NCBI GenBank assembly: GCA_005882445.1
Contig: VBAN01000120.1
Span: forward strand, 1-13,134
Length of the DNA: 13,134 bases
From: Candidatus Segetimicrobium genomatis
Lineage (GTDB): Bacteria > Sysuimicrobiota > Sysuimicrobiia > Sysuimicrobiales > Segetimicrobiaceae
Reading direction: 5' to 3'
Shown: positions 1-6,985 of the stretch, piece after piece
Layout: every line of letters begins with the position of its first letter
Numbering within the stretch: the stretch's first letter is position 1
Position numbers and translations under genes: made by a program
Notes under the pieces: model-generated
The model's database searches: none
Seen by the model: only the letters and a program-made list of their open reading frames with translations
Told to the model about the DNA's origin: nothing

Positions 1-2
1 TC

Positions 3-104
3 GCCTACGCCGATGACCACCTAATGGACAGTTCAGGCAACCCGCTGACCCAGACGTATTTCACGGTCCAGACCGGGGGCTCGAGCGTCGGCGCTCCTCC
101 GTAA
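3..104 (+). CDS. C-terminal end of a probable Ig-like (Big_5/SbsA-type) surface protein, partial
   Basis: An open frame enters from the left edge and ends at TAA 102-104, giving 33 residues. The tail reads ...HLMDSSGNPLTQTYFTVQT followed by a Gly/Ser/Pro-rich end. The pattern 'D-x-x-GNPL...-F-T-V' is that of the last strands of bacterial Ig-like domains of the SbsA/Big_5 kind, found as C-terminal modules in secreted or cell-wall proteins. The two other plus frames stop within the first 25 bases, so this frame is the only coding choice. Only the extreme C-terminus is present, so the total size, signal peptide and anchoring cannot be judged. No terminator is obvious between its stop and the convergent tRNA gene 20 bases away. 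The family call rests on a short stretch. Confidence 0.55.
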   Translation, partial: AYADDHLMDSSGNPLTQTYFTVQTGGSSVGAPP

Positions 105-123
105 CTCGCGGAGGGATAACAGC

Positions 124-200
124 TGGAGCCCTCGACCGGATTCGAACCGGTAACCCCCTCATTACAAGTGAGGTGCTCTACCGGGTTGAGCTACGAGGGC
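124..200 (-). tRNA. tRNA-Thr (anticodon UGU)
   Basis: Read on the minus strand this is a full cloverleaf. The acceptor stem is GCCCUCG/CGAGGGC (194-200 with 128-134). The D-arm is GCUC...GAGC, the anticodon stem CCUCA/UGAGG has the loop CUUGUAA, and the T-arm is ACCGG-UUCGAAU-CCGGU. The loop places UGU at positions 34-36, which reads ACA and other ACN threonine codons. The 3' CCA is encoded (124-126), with U as discriminator base. It lies 76 bases downstream of the SDR stop codon on the same strand and probably has its own promoter (216-244). Confidence 0.97.
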
Positions 201-215
201 GTCCGTGCAATTCGT

Positions 216-244
216 AGTCTAACAGCGGCGCCGGCGGCTTGCAA
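216..244 (-). promoter_or_regulatory. putative sigma-A-type promoter of the tRNA-Thr gene
   Basis: On the minus strand TTGCAA (239-244) and TAGACT (216-221) are separated by exactly 17 bases. Each matches its consensus hexamer at four of six positions. Transcription would start near 209, a few bases before the mature tRNA 5' end at 200. Spacing and position support the call; the hexamers alone are weak. Confidence 0.45.
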
Positions 245-276
245 GGATCGCACGGGCCGCGCAGGCCGCCCCTCTG

Positions 277-1032
277 TCAGCTCATGTGCAGGCCGCCGTT
301 GATGTCGATCGTGGCGCCGGTGATGTAACCGGACTCCGGGCCGGCCAGGAAGACCACCACGGAGGCGACGTCTTCCGCCGTCCCCAGGCGCCGGAGGGGA
401 ATGCGGGCGATGAACTCCCTGCGGACGTCCTCCGACCAGTGGCGGGTCATCTCGGTCATGATCGGCCCGGGCGCTACCGCGTTGACGCGGATCCCCTTGG
501 GCCCGTACTGCCGGGCCAGCGTCCGCGTCAGCCCGATCACTCCGGCTTTGCTCGTGGCGTAATCGGGCGCGGTCACGATCCCGCCCACCCGGGCCGCCAG
601 GGAGGAGAGGCTCACGATCGCCCCGCCGCCTTGACGGACCATCCACGGCAGGACCGCCTGGCTCACGAAAAACACCGCCTTGAGATTGATCGACATGAGG
701 CGGTCCCATTGTTCCTCGGTGAGCGCCTCGCTGGGGACCTCGCTCAGGATGCCGGCGTTGTTCACCAGGATGTCGAGCCGGCCGAAGGCGCGGCCGGCCT
801 CCTCTACGACCCGGGCGATCTCAGGGGTGCGTGAGAGATCCGCGGCGACGAACGCGGCCTTGCCCCCTCCCGCGGCGATCGCCCGCGTGGCGGCCTCTCC
901 CTCCCGGTCGAGCCGGTCGGTGATCACCACGGCGGCGCCGGCCCGGCTGAGCCCGGTCGCGCAGGCCAGGCCGATCCCGCGGGCCCCTCCGGTCACGAGC
1001 GCCACCCGGCCGGCAAGCGTCTGCCCTGCCAT
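277..1032 (-). CDS. SDR-family (FabG-like) NAD(P)-dependent oxidoreductase
   Basis: The 251-residue product is a classical short-chain dehydrogenase/reductase, a single Rossmann-fold domain of the usual length. It has the cofactor motif TGGARGIG (14-21), NNAG (91-94), Asn116 in 'SINLKAVFF', the catalytic serine in 'SLSS' (about 144) and the YATSK motif with Tyr158 and Lys162. PG at 188-189 and the C-terminal 'G-x-T-I-D-I-NGG' are also standard. Asp39 at the end of the second strand ('VVITDR') favours NAD(H) over NADP(H) by family precedent. The start is ATG 1032-1030, with an AGGGAGG ribosome binding site about 11 bases upstream. The gene stands alone, divergent from moaA, so context does not reveal the substrate. 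It resembles 3-oxoacyl-ACP reductases and sugar/alcohol dehydrogenases equally, so I do not assign fabG. Confidence 0.94.
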   Translation of the reverse strand: MAGQTLAGRVALVTGGARGIGLACATGLSRAGAAVVITDRLDREGEAATRAIAAGGGKAAFVAADLSRTPEIARVVEEAGRAFGRLDILVNNAGILSEVPSEALTEEQWDRLMSINLKAVFFVSQAVLPWMVRQGGGAIVSLSSLAARVGGIVTAPDYATSKAGVIGLTRTLARQYGPKGIRVNAVAPGPIMTEMTRHWSEDVRREFIARIPLRRLGTAEDVASVVVFLAGPESGYITGATIDINGGLHMS

Positions 1033-1120
1033 GAATTCCCCGCCCTCCCTGAGCCTCAGGCGCCGTGTTTCGCGCCGCGGGGGGCGGGTCCTGCCGATGG
1101 CCCTGCGCGGGGGAGCAAAC

Positions 1121-1129
1121 TGGTATAAT
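1121..1129 (+). promoter_or_regulatory. extended -10 promoter of moaA
   Basis: TGGTATAAT is a perfect extended -10 element (TGn plus TATAAT). It stands out in G+C-rich surroundings, and the same nine bases occur before yacL on the other strand (8142-8150). No good -35 hexamer lies 16-18 bases upstream, as allowed for extended -10 promoters. Transcription would start near 1136, which argues against the in-frame ATG at 1128 as the moaA start. Confidence 0.6.
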
Positions 1130-1139
1130 GTCTATCGAG

Positions 1140-2171
1140 ATGTCCACCTCCGTCGTCCCAGACACCCGGCAGCAGGTCCCTGCCCCCGGCGTGGGGATGC
1201 GCGATCAGTACGGACGCGAGATCCGGGACCTGCGGGTGTCCCTGACCGACCGCTGCAACCTTCGCTGCGTCTACTGCATGCCTGAGGCGATGGAGTTCAA
1301 GTCCCGCGACGAGATCTTGACCGACGACGAGCTGCTGCTGGTCATCCGGGCGGCCGCAGAGCTCGGGGTCAAGAAAATCCGCCTCACGGGCGGAGAGCCG
1401 ACGGTCCGGGCCAACATCGTGGAGCTGACCGGGCGGATCGCCAAGGTGCCCGGGATCCAGGATCTGGCCATGACGACCAATGGGATCCGGCTCGCCGACC
1501 TGGCCGCGCCGCTTGCGGACGCCGGGCTGCGCCGCATCAACGTCAGCCTGGACAGCCTCGACCCCGCGAAGTTTCGGGCAATCACCCGCTGGGGAGATCT
1601 GGGGGATGTGCTCGCCGGGCTGGACGCCGCAGAGGCGGCGGGGCTGCACCCGATCAAGGTCAATGCCGTCGTCGTGCGAGGCTTCAACGAGGACGACGTC
1701 GCCGGCCTCGCCCGCCTCACCCTGACGCACGACTGGGGTGTGCGGTTCATCGAGATGATGCCGTTCGGCAGCGTGGCCGGGTTCCAGACGAACGCGTACG
1801 TACCGAGCCGGGAAACGATGGATCGGATCGAAGCCGCCCTGGGTCCCCTGCACCCGATCGATGTGACCGGATACGATCCGGCGCGGACCTACCGCCTGGA
1901 GGGCGCCCGCGGCACCCTTGGGTTCATCAGTTCGGTGAGCCAGCCGTTCTGCGCCCAGTGCGGGCGGCTCCGGCTGACGGCCGAGGGGCGGCTCCGGCCG
2001 TGCCTGCTCCGGGACGACGAAACCGACCTCCGCGCGCCGCTGCGCAGCGGCGCGACCTACGAGGAGATCCGGGAGCGATTCCGGGCGGCGGCATATCGAA
2101 AGCCGTGGGGCCATGGGCTGGCCCGGGGCGTGATTCCGCAGCGCCGGATCATGTCGCAGATCGGCGGATAG
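1140..2171 (+). CDS. moaA: GTP 3',8-cyclase (molybdenum cofactor biosynthesis protein A)
   Basis: MoaA is a radical-SAM enzyme that converts GTP to 3',8-cyclo-7,8-dihydro-GTP, the first step to molybdopterin. From ATG 1140 the protein has 343 residues. The SAM-cluster motif CxxxCxxC is at Cys39/43/46, GGEP at 84-87 and the MoaA C-terminal 4Fe-4S cysteines at 271, 274 and 288 in 'CAQCGRLRLT...RPC'. The tail ends in the conserved Gly-Gly. Start choice is open. ATG 1128 overlaps the -10 hexamer. ATG 1140 would be nearly leaderless. ATG 1197 ('MRDQYGRE') gives the usual 324 residues but has only a weak binding site. The gene has no other Moco genes beside it here. It converges on sigH across a hairpin terminator. 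Confidence 0.95.
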   Translation: MSTSVVPDTRQQVPAPGVGMRDQYGREIRDLRVSLTDRCNLRCVYCMPEAMEFKSRDEILTDDELLLVIRAAAELGVKKIRLTGGEPTVRANIVELTGRIAKVPGIQDLAMTTNGIRLADLAAPLADAGLRRINVSLDSLDPAKFRAITRWGDLGDVLAGLDAAEAAGLHPIKVNAVVVRGFNEDDVAGLARLTLTHDWGVRFIEMMPFGSVAGFQTNAYVPSRETMDRIEAALGPLHPIDVTGYDPARTYRLEGARGTLGFISSVSQPFCAQCGRLRLTAEGRLRPCLLRDDETDLRAPLRSGATYEEIRERFRAAAYRKPWGHGLARGVIPQRRIMSQIGG

Positions 2172-2206
2172 CAGCCCCCGTACGGCAACACCGATGGCCA
2201 AACCGA

Positions 2207-2233
2207 AACGCCACCCGGTCACCGGGTGGCGTT
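2207..2233. terminator. bidirectional hairpin terminator between moaA and sigH
   Basis: Perfect 13-base inverted arms (2207-2219 and 2221-2233) surround a single central base, so the RNA hairpin would have about 11 G+C-rich pairs and a short loop. It lies between the stop codons of two convergent genes, 35 bases after moaA and 33 bases after sigH. There is no long T-run on either side; the minus-strand read has only TTT. Position and symmetry support a shared terminator. Confidence 0.75.
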
Positions 2234-2266
2234 CGAAACGCGCGTTGCCCCCGCGTCGCGGGTCGC

Positions 2267-2908
2267 TTACTCTTCCTCGCCTTCGAGGTTCCGTTCGAGC
2301 TTGCGCTTGACGCGCTGCAGGGCGTTGTCGATGGACTTGACGTGGCGGTGGAGCTCGGTCGCCATCTCCTGGTACGATTTCCCTTCCAGATAGGCCGTCA
2401 GCACCCGGCACTCCAGATCGCTCAAGTTCTTCCGGATCCGCTCCCGCATGGTCATCGAGGCTTCCTGGTTGATCACGAGCTCTTCGGGATCGGAGACCTT
2501 GATGCTGCTGATCACGTCCAGGAGGGTGCGGTCGGAGTCTTCATCGTAGATCGGCTTGTTCAGGGAGATGTACGAGTTGAGCGGGATATGCTTCTGCCGG
2601 GTCGCCGTCTTGATCGCGGTGATGATCTGGCGGGTGATGCACAGCTCGGCGAAGGCCCGGAACGACGACAGCTTGTCCCGCCGGAAATCCCGGATCGCCT
2701 TGTAGAGACCGATCATCCCTTCCTGGATGATGTCCTCGCGATCGGCCCCGATGAGGAAGTACGCCTTGGCTTTGACCCTGACGAAGTTGCGGTACTTGTT
2801 GATGAGGTACTCGGCGGCGAACTCGTCTCCACTCTTGGCGCAATCGACTAACTGTTCATCAACCATTTCTTGGTACACGGGCACGACTGGCCTGCGCGCA
2901 ACTACCAC
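2267..2908 (-). CDS. sigH: RNA polymerase sigma factor SigH (sigma-70 family, sigma-30 type)
   Basis: The 213-residue product matches the SigH family of Firmicutes. Region 2 runs from about residue 25 to 105, with 'DREDIIQEGMIGLYKAIRDF' and 'FRAFAELCITRQIITAIK' for core binding and -10 recognition. Regions 4.1-4.2 (about 155-205) hold the helix-turn-helix 'SYQEMATELHRHVKSIDNAL'. No region 1.1 or anti-sigma factor is seen. SigH drives transition-state, competence and sporulation genes in Bacillus; its role here is inferred only by family. The start is GTG 2908, with GGAGG 8 bases upstream; ATG 2866 is a possible shorter start. Its place after rlmB is the Firmicutes-like order, although the usual yacP gene between them is absent. 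It has its own promoter (3073-3101) with a leader of about 160 bases. Confidence 0.96.
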   Translation of the reverse strand: MVVARRPVVPVYQEMVDEQLVDCAKSGDEFAAEYLINKYRNFVRVKAKAYFLIGADREDIIQEGMIGLYKAIRDFRRDKLSSFRAFAELCITRQIITAIKTATRQKHIPLNSYISLNKPIYDEDSDRTLLDVISSIKVSDPEELVINQEASMTMRERIRKNLSDLECRVLTAYLEGKSYQEMATELHRHVKSIDNALQRVKRKLERNLEGEEE

Positions 2909-3072
2909 GCCTCTCGCCTCCGCCCCGAATGTTCGATTGTGTCAGACGATTCGTGATGCATCTCGGATGTTAGCATCGACTCTCTTCGTCGGGGCGCCGG
3001 ATCACCCGGTCGTGTCGGACGATCGCCTGCCCCGCTGGGCGCTGCTTGTGGCTGCTGCCGCAAGTTATTCAT

Positions 3073-3101
3073 ATTATACGAACGCATCACTGTCAAGTCA
3101 A
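3073..3101 (-). promoter_or_regulatory. sigma-A-type promoter of sigH
   Basis: On the minus strand TTGACT (3096-3101) and a perfect TATAAT (3073-3078) are separated by 17 bases. An overlapping TTGACA at 3091-3096 would give only a 12-base spacer. Transcription would start near 3066 and leave a leader of about 158 bases before the GTG at 2908. The -35 sits two bases beyond the rlmB stop codon, in an A+T-rich island within G+C-rich sequence. Confidence 0.8.
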
Positions 3102-3103
3102 TG

Positions 3104-3858
3104 TTAAGGCTCGCGCGCGGGCCGCGCAGGGACGGCGCCGGCGCGTGCAGCGGTCCCCGCCGCGGCGGCCGCGGGGAGATGTCGCGCCACTTCAAAGAGC
3201 AGCAGGGCCGCGGCCACGGAGACGTTGAGCGATGCCACCCGGCCGCGGAGAGGTATCCGCACCACACGGTCGCACCGCTCCCGCGCCAGGCGGTGGAGGC
3301 CGCGACCCTCGCCTCCCACCACCAGGGCGACCGGAGGGGCCAGGGAGACCTCATCGTATCGCTCCGCTCCCGCGGGATCCGCCCCCACGACCCACACGCC
3401 CTGCGCCTTCAGGTGACCGAGCGCGGCCACGAGGTTGCCGGCCTGCGCCACAGGACAGTGGGCGAGCGCTCCGGCGGAGGCGCGCGCGACCACGGGGCTC
3501 AGTCCCGCCGCCCGGCGCCGGGGGATGATGACACCGTGCGCGCCGGCGGCGTCCGCGGTCCGGATCACCGCGCCGAGGTTGTGCGGGTCCTCGACGCCAT
3601 CGAGCGCGATCAAGAACGGCGCCTCCCCGCGGTCTCGGGCGCGCCGGAGGAGGTCGTCAACGGTCACGAGGGGAGCGGCCGCGACCAGCGCCGCGACTCC
3701 CTGGTGGACCACGCCGCGCGCAAGCGTGTCCAGGCGACCGACCCACGGGCCTCCGCACCGCCGGCCACCAGCACGCGGGACACCGGCTGACCGGCCCGCA
3801 GCGCCTCGAGCACCGCCCGCCGCCCGAACAGAGGGCCCAGGGATGCCTCGGGCGCCAT
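3104..3858 (-). pseudogene. rlmB: 23S rRNA (guanosine-2'-O-)methyltransferase RlmB (SPOUT/TrmH family), frame broken by an internal deletion
   Basis: RlmB methylates the ribose of a 23S rRNA guanosine using SAM. The 5' part begins at ATG 3858, sharing one base with the cysS stop (TGATG), and encodes the N-terminal substrate-binding domain ('LFGRRAVLEALRAGQPVSRVLVAGG'). At about 3735-3745 the frame changes. From 'GRLDTLARGVVHQGVAAL' onward the rest is in another frame and intact, with SPOUT motifs 'NLGAVIRTADAAG', 'VVGGEGRGL' and 'IPLRGRVASLNVSVAA'. The family normally has some 15-20 residues between the two parts (end of the L30e-like domain), and these are absent. The open span is 755 bases, so the loss must be 3n+1 bases, about 50. 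The joint lies on a tandem GTCG repeat. An Ala-rich tail extends beyond the usual C-terminus. Recent deletion and assembly error are both possible. Confidence 0.88.
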
Positions 3859-5395
3859 CAGCGGAGCCGCCAGGTCCACCCGGTCGGAGCGTCTTCGAGG
3901 AGCACGCCCACGGCCTGGAGGCGGGACCGGATCGCATCGCTGATGGCCCAGTCCTTTTGCCGCCGTGCCCGCATGCGGCCCTCCGCGATCAACGCAACGA
4001 GGTCGTCCCCGGAGATCTCGTCGGCCGGTTCCCCTCCCCGGAGCCGGGCCAGCAGGGGGTGGGCGGCGTCAAACAGGTCGGGCTGTTCCTTGACGAGCTC
4101 CCGGGCGAGCCGGTGGAGCGCCCCGCGCTGCTCCGCCGTCACCGCTGCCGTCAGGCGGAAGCCGAGCACGCCGGCGAGCGCGCGGAGCGTGTCCTGACCG
4201 GTCCGGAGCCCCGCAAGCGCCGTGGGGGGGACGTGCCCACCGGCCTTGGCCGCGGCGTCCGCGGCCTTGTTGAGCGCCGTCGCCAGATCGAAGATCGCGG
4301 CGAGGGCCCTGGGCGTGTTGAAGTCGTCGTCCATCGCCGCCGTAAACGCCTCCCGCGCCGCTGCGGCCGCGGGGGTCAGGCCCGCCGGATCCCCCGGTGG
4401 TTCCGCGGCCTCTCCGCCGCGATGCGCAGCCGGCCGGCCCGGGGCGGCTCCCGCGCCGCCGCGGGGGCCATCCCCGCGCAGGACGGTCTCCACGTGCTCC
4501 ACCGCGGTGCGGAGCCGCTCGGCCCCCCGTGTGGCCGCGTCGAGCGACTCCTCGGTCCACGTCGCCGGGCTGCGGTAATGGGAGGACAGCACAAACAGCC
4601 GGATGGCATCGGGCTGGTAGCGCTCCCTGGCCGCCTCGATCGTCACCATGTTCCCGAGCTGGCGCGTCATCTTCTCCGGGCCCTCGGACAGACGGAGCAG
4701 CCCATTGTGCACCCAGTAGCGGACGAACGGCTTCTTGCCCGTGAACCCCTCGGACTGGGCGATCTCGTTCTCATGGTGTGGGAAGATGAGGTCCTGGCCT
4801 CCGCCGTGGATGTCGAGTGGCTGGCCAAGAAGGGACAGCGACATCGCCGAGCACTCGATATGCCACCCGGGGCGGCCCCGCCCCCACGGGCTGTCCCAGG
4901 CCGGCTCCCCGGGCTGAGCGAGCGGCCGGAGAGCCGGCCGTAATCCGGAAATTTCGTCACCCGGAAAAACACATCCCCGTCGACGGCGTAGGCCAGGCCC
5001 CGATTCACGAGGACCTGGATCATCTCCAGCATCTTCGGCACCGCGGCGGTCGCGCGCGGGTAGTGGTCGGCCCGCCGGATGCCGAGCCAATCCATCTCCC
5101 GGAGGAAGCGTTCGGCGTATTCCGCCGCCAGCGCCTGCACCGTGATGCCCCGTTCCCGGGCGGTCTCGATGATCCGGTCCTCGATATCGGTGAAGTTCTG
5201 GACGAGCGTGACGCGGTAGCCCCGGTATTCCAGATACCGGCGGATCACATCGAAGACCATGAAGGAGAGGGCATGGCCGACGTGGGCGGGGCCGTAGAGG
5301 TTCGGGCCGCAGACATACATGCGCACCTCGCCGGCGTGGACGGGCACGAACTCTTCCGCGCGCTTGGAGAGGGCATTGTAGACGCGGATCGTCAT
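3858..5395 (-). pseudogene. cysS: cysteinyl-tRNA synthetase, frame broken by an internal deletion
   Basis: CysS charges tRNA-Cys. The 5' part starts at ATG 5395 (GTG 5398 is an alternative) and shows zinc ligand Cys30 (counted from the GTG), a HVGH signature ('GPAHVGHA'), 'NFTDIEDR' and 'KFPDYGRLSGRSL'. At 4914-4919 the frame shifts. The next residues are 'QPGEPAWDSPWG', then 'WHIECSAM', 'GGGQDLIFPHHENEIAQSE' (zinc and active site), a KMSKS-position motif reading KMTRQLGN, and the C-terminal 'KDWAISDAIRSRLQAVGV'. The family has about 26-27 residues between SGRSL and the PGEP motif, including the conserved 'RKR-x-P-x-D-F-x-LWK' stretch. These are missing, roughly 82 bases, and a GCTC microhomology sits at the joint. 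A Gly/Pro/Ala-rich linker makes the second half longer than usual. The gene starts 35 bases after its upstream neighbour and overlaps rlmB by one base. Confidence 0.93.
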
Positions 5396-5429
5396 CACCC
5401 GACCCTCGGCAGCGGGCAGGACGACAGGA

Positions 5430-5780
5430 TCAGAACAACGGCCGCCGGACGGGCACGGCCGCCAACTCCGCCGTCAGTTCCCACCGGCCTTCCGTCCGCC
5501 ACGTCCAGGGATCCACGTCGGTCACGCGGTGCAGATCGAAGCACCCCCGGTCGGCCAGCACGCGAAGGTAGGACTCCCCTCGCTCCCAACGCCGCTCGAG
5601 GATGCGCACGATCCGGTAGAAGGCGGTCCCCCGCCAGAACCCGGTCGGGCGAGGACGGCGGCCCGCGGGCTCCGTCTCGACCACGATGGGCTCGGTGAGG
5701 ACCCGGCGTTCGATCAGGATCAGATGGGGACGGCGCAGCCGCCGCCCGTCATCGTTCCCGGCGCGCGGCCCGGAGGTCAT
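5430..5780 (-). CDS. small conserved protein, DUF6504-like
   Basis: The 116-residue protein starts at ATG 5780, which overlaps the ispDF stop in an ATGA junction, strong support for a real, translationally coupled gene. The first 45 residues are Arg-rich and probably variable. The core 'FWRGTAFYRIVRILERRW' followed by 'YLRVLADRGCFDLHR' and 'GRWELTAEL' looks like a small beta-strand domain with W-R-G-x-x-Y/F-R-I/V patterns. This resembles, from memory, the DUF6504 family of short proteins in G+C-rich Gram-positives. There is no signal peptide, membrane segment or catalytic motif. The function is unknown. An upstream extension of the same frame is open to 6014 but lies inside ispDF and is not credible. 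Confidence 0.72.
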   Translation of the reverse strand: MTSGPRAGNDDGRRLRRPHLILIERRVLTEPIVVETEPAGRRPRPTGFWRGTAFYRIVRILERRWERGESYLRVLADRGCFDLHRVTDVDPWTWRTEGRWELTAELAAVPVRRPLF

Positions 5781-6985
5781 CCGGCGGGGCCCCGCGGCCA
5801 GGCCGGGACAGGCTCCAGGCTGGCCACCGCCTGCGCGGCGATGCCCTCTTCGCGTCCGATGGCGCCCATGCCCTCGGTCGTCGTGGCCTTGATGTTCACG
5901 CGATCGTGTGCAATGTGGAGGACGCCGCTGATCGCCGCGCGCATCGCCGGGACGTGGGGGGCGAGCCGGGGAGCTTCCGCGAGGGCCACGATGTCGACGT
6001 GCGCCGGCCGCCACCCGTGCTCCCCGAGGAGGGCTGAGACCCTGGCCAGGAGGGCCAGGCTGTTCGCGTCCTGATAGGCCGGATCGGTCGGCGGGAAATG
6101 GTGGCCGATATCGCCGAGCCCCGCGGCGCCCAGCAGGGCGTCCATCACGGCATGCACGATCACATCGGCGTCGGAGTGTCCGACCAGTCCTCGAGCATGG
6201 GGAATCTCCACCCCGCCGAGCACGAGGGGGCGCCCGGGGCCGAACCGGTGCGCGTCGAACCCGACGCCCACCCGGACCACACGGCCGGCATCCGCGTCGC
6301 GGGCGAGCAGGGCCTCGGCCAGCGCCAGGTCTTCGGGCACGGTCACCTTCAGGTTGGTGGGATCGCCCGGGACGAGCCGGACGGGAATCCCCAATCGCTC
6401 CACCAGCACCGCGTCGTCGGACCCGCGAAACCCCTCCCGCGCCGCCGCCTCATGCGCGCGCTCGAGGAGCGCGCGGTGAAACGCCTGGGGGGTCTGAACC
6501 CGATAGAGGGACCCTCGGTCGAGGGTTTCCAGCGCCCATCCTCCCTCGCCTCGCTTGACCGTCTCGGCGACCGGCAGGGCGGCTGTCGCCGCTCCGGTGC
6601 GGGCGCCGGCCGCGATCACCTCCGAGGCCAGCGGGCGCGAGAGAAAGGGCCGGGCGCCGTCGTGGACGAGCACCAGATCCGGACCCGGAGGAAGGGCTCT
6701 GAGCCCGCACGCCACGGAGGCCTGCCTGTCGGCTCCCCCCGGCACGACCGCCGCAACCTTGGTCAGCCCCGAGCGCCGCGCCATCTCCTGGATCGTTGTG
6801 ACGGCATCGTGCGGGACCACGACGGCGATCGTCTCGATCTCATCGACGTGTTGGAGGGTCGCGAGCGCGTGGTGGACGAGGGGACGACCGTGAAGCATCA
6901 CCAGCGACTTGGGAGTGGCCGCTCCGAGCCGCTCGCCGCGCCGGGCCGCCGGGACGACGGCCGCCGTCCGAACCGCACCGGTCAC
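5777..6985 (-). CDS. ispDF: bifunctional IspD/IspF: MEP cytidylyltransferase and MECDP synthase
   Basis: A 402-residue fusion for two non-consecutive steps of the MEP isoprenoid pathway. IspD (about 6-230) adds CMP from CTP to methylerythritol phosphate. It shows the N-terminal nucleotide loop 'PAARRGERLGAATPK', 'GADRQASV', 'VHDGARPF' (107-114), 'VQTPQAF' and 'NLKVTVPEDL'. IspF (about 236-395) forms the cyclic diphosphate. Its zinc ligands are Asp244, His246 and His278, with 'GHSDADV', 'GAAGLGDIGHHFP' and 'KATTTEGMG'. A short linker joins them. The IspD loop has Arg where family members have Gly in AAGxGxR. The start is GTG 6985, overlapping the yacL TGA as GTGA, and the 3' end overlaps the next gene as ATGA, so the three genes are translationally coupled. 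The intermediate enzyme IspE is not in the window. Confidence 0.97.
   Translation of the reverse strand: MTGAVRTAAVVPAARRGERLGAATPKSLVMLHGRPLVHHALATLQHVDEIETIAVVVPHDAVTTIQEMARRSGLTKVAAVVPGGADRQASVACGLRALPPGPDLVLVHDGARPFLSRPLASEVIAAGARTGAATAALPVAETVKRGEGGWALETLDRGSLYRVQTPQAFHRALLERAHEAAAREGFRGSDDAVLVERLGIPVRLVPGDPTNLKVTVPEDLALAEALLARDADAGRVVRVGVGFDAHRFGPGRPLVLGGVEIPHARGLVGHSDADVIVHAVMDALLGAAGLGDIGHHFPPTDPAYQDANSLALLARVSALLGEHGWRPAHVDIVALAEAPRLAPHVPAMRAAISGVLHIAHDRVNIKATTTEGMGAIGREEGIAAQAVASLEPVPAWPRGPAG

Noticed and set aside
277..1032. Naming the SDR gene fabG
   Set aside because: The motifs are generic for classical SDRs and no fatty-acid synthesis genes are nearby.
1060..1127. Molybdenum cofactor riboswitch upstream of moaA
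   Set aside because: The -10 element at 1124-1129 places the transcript start too close to the coding region to leave room for a riboswitch.
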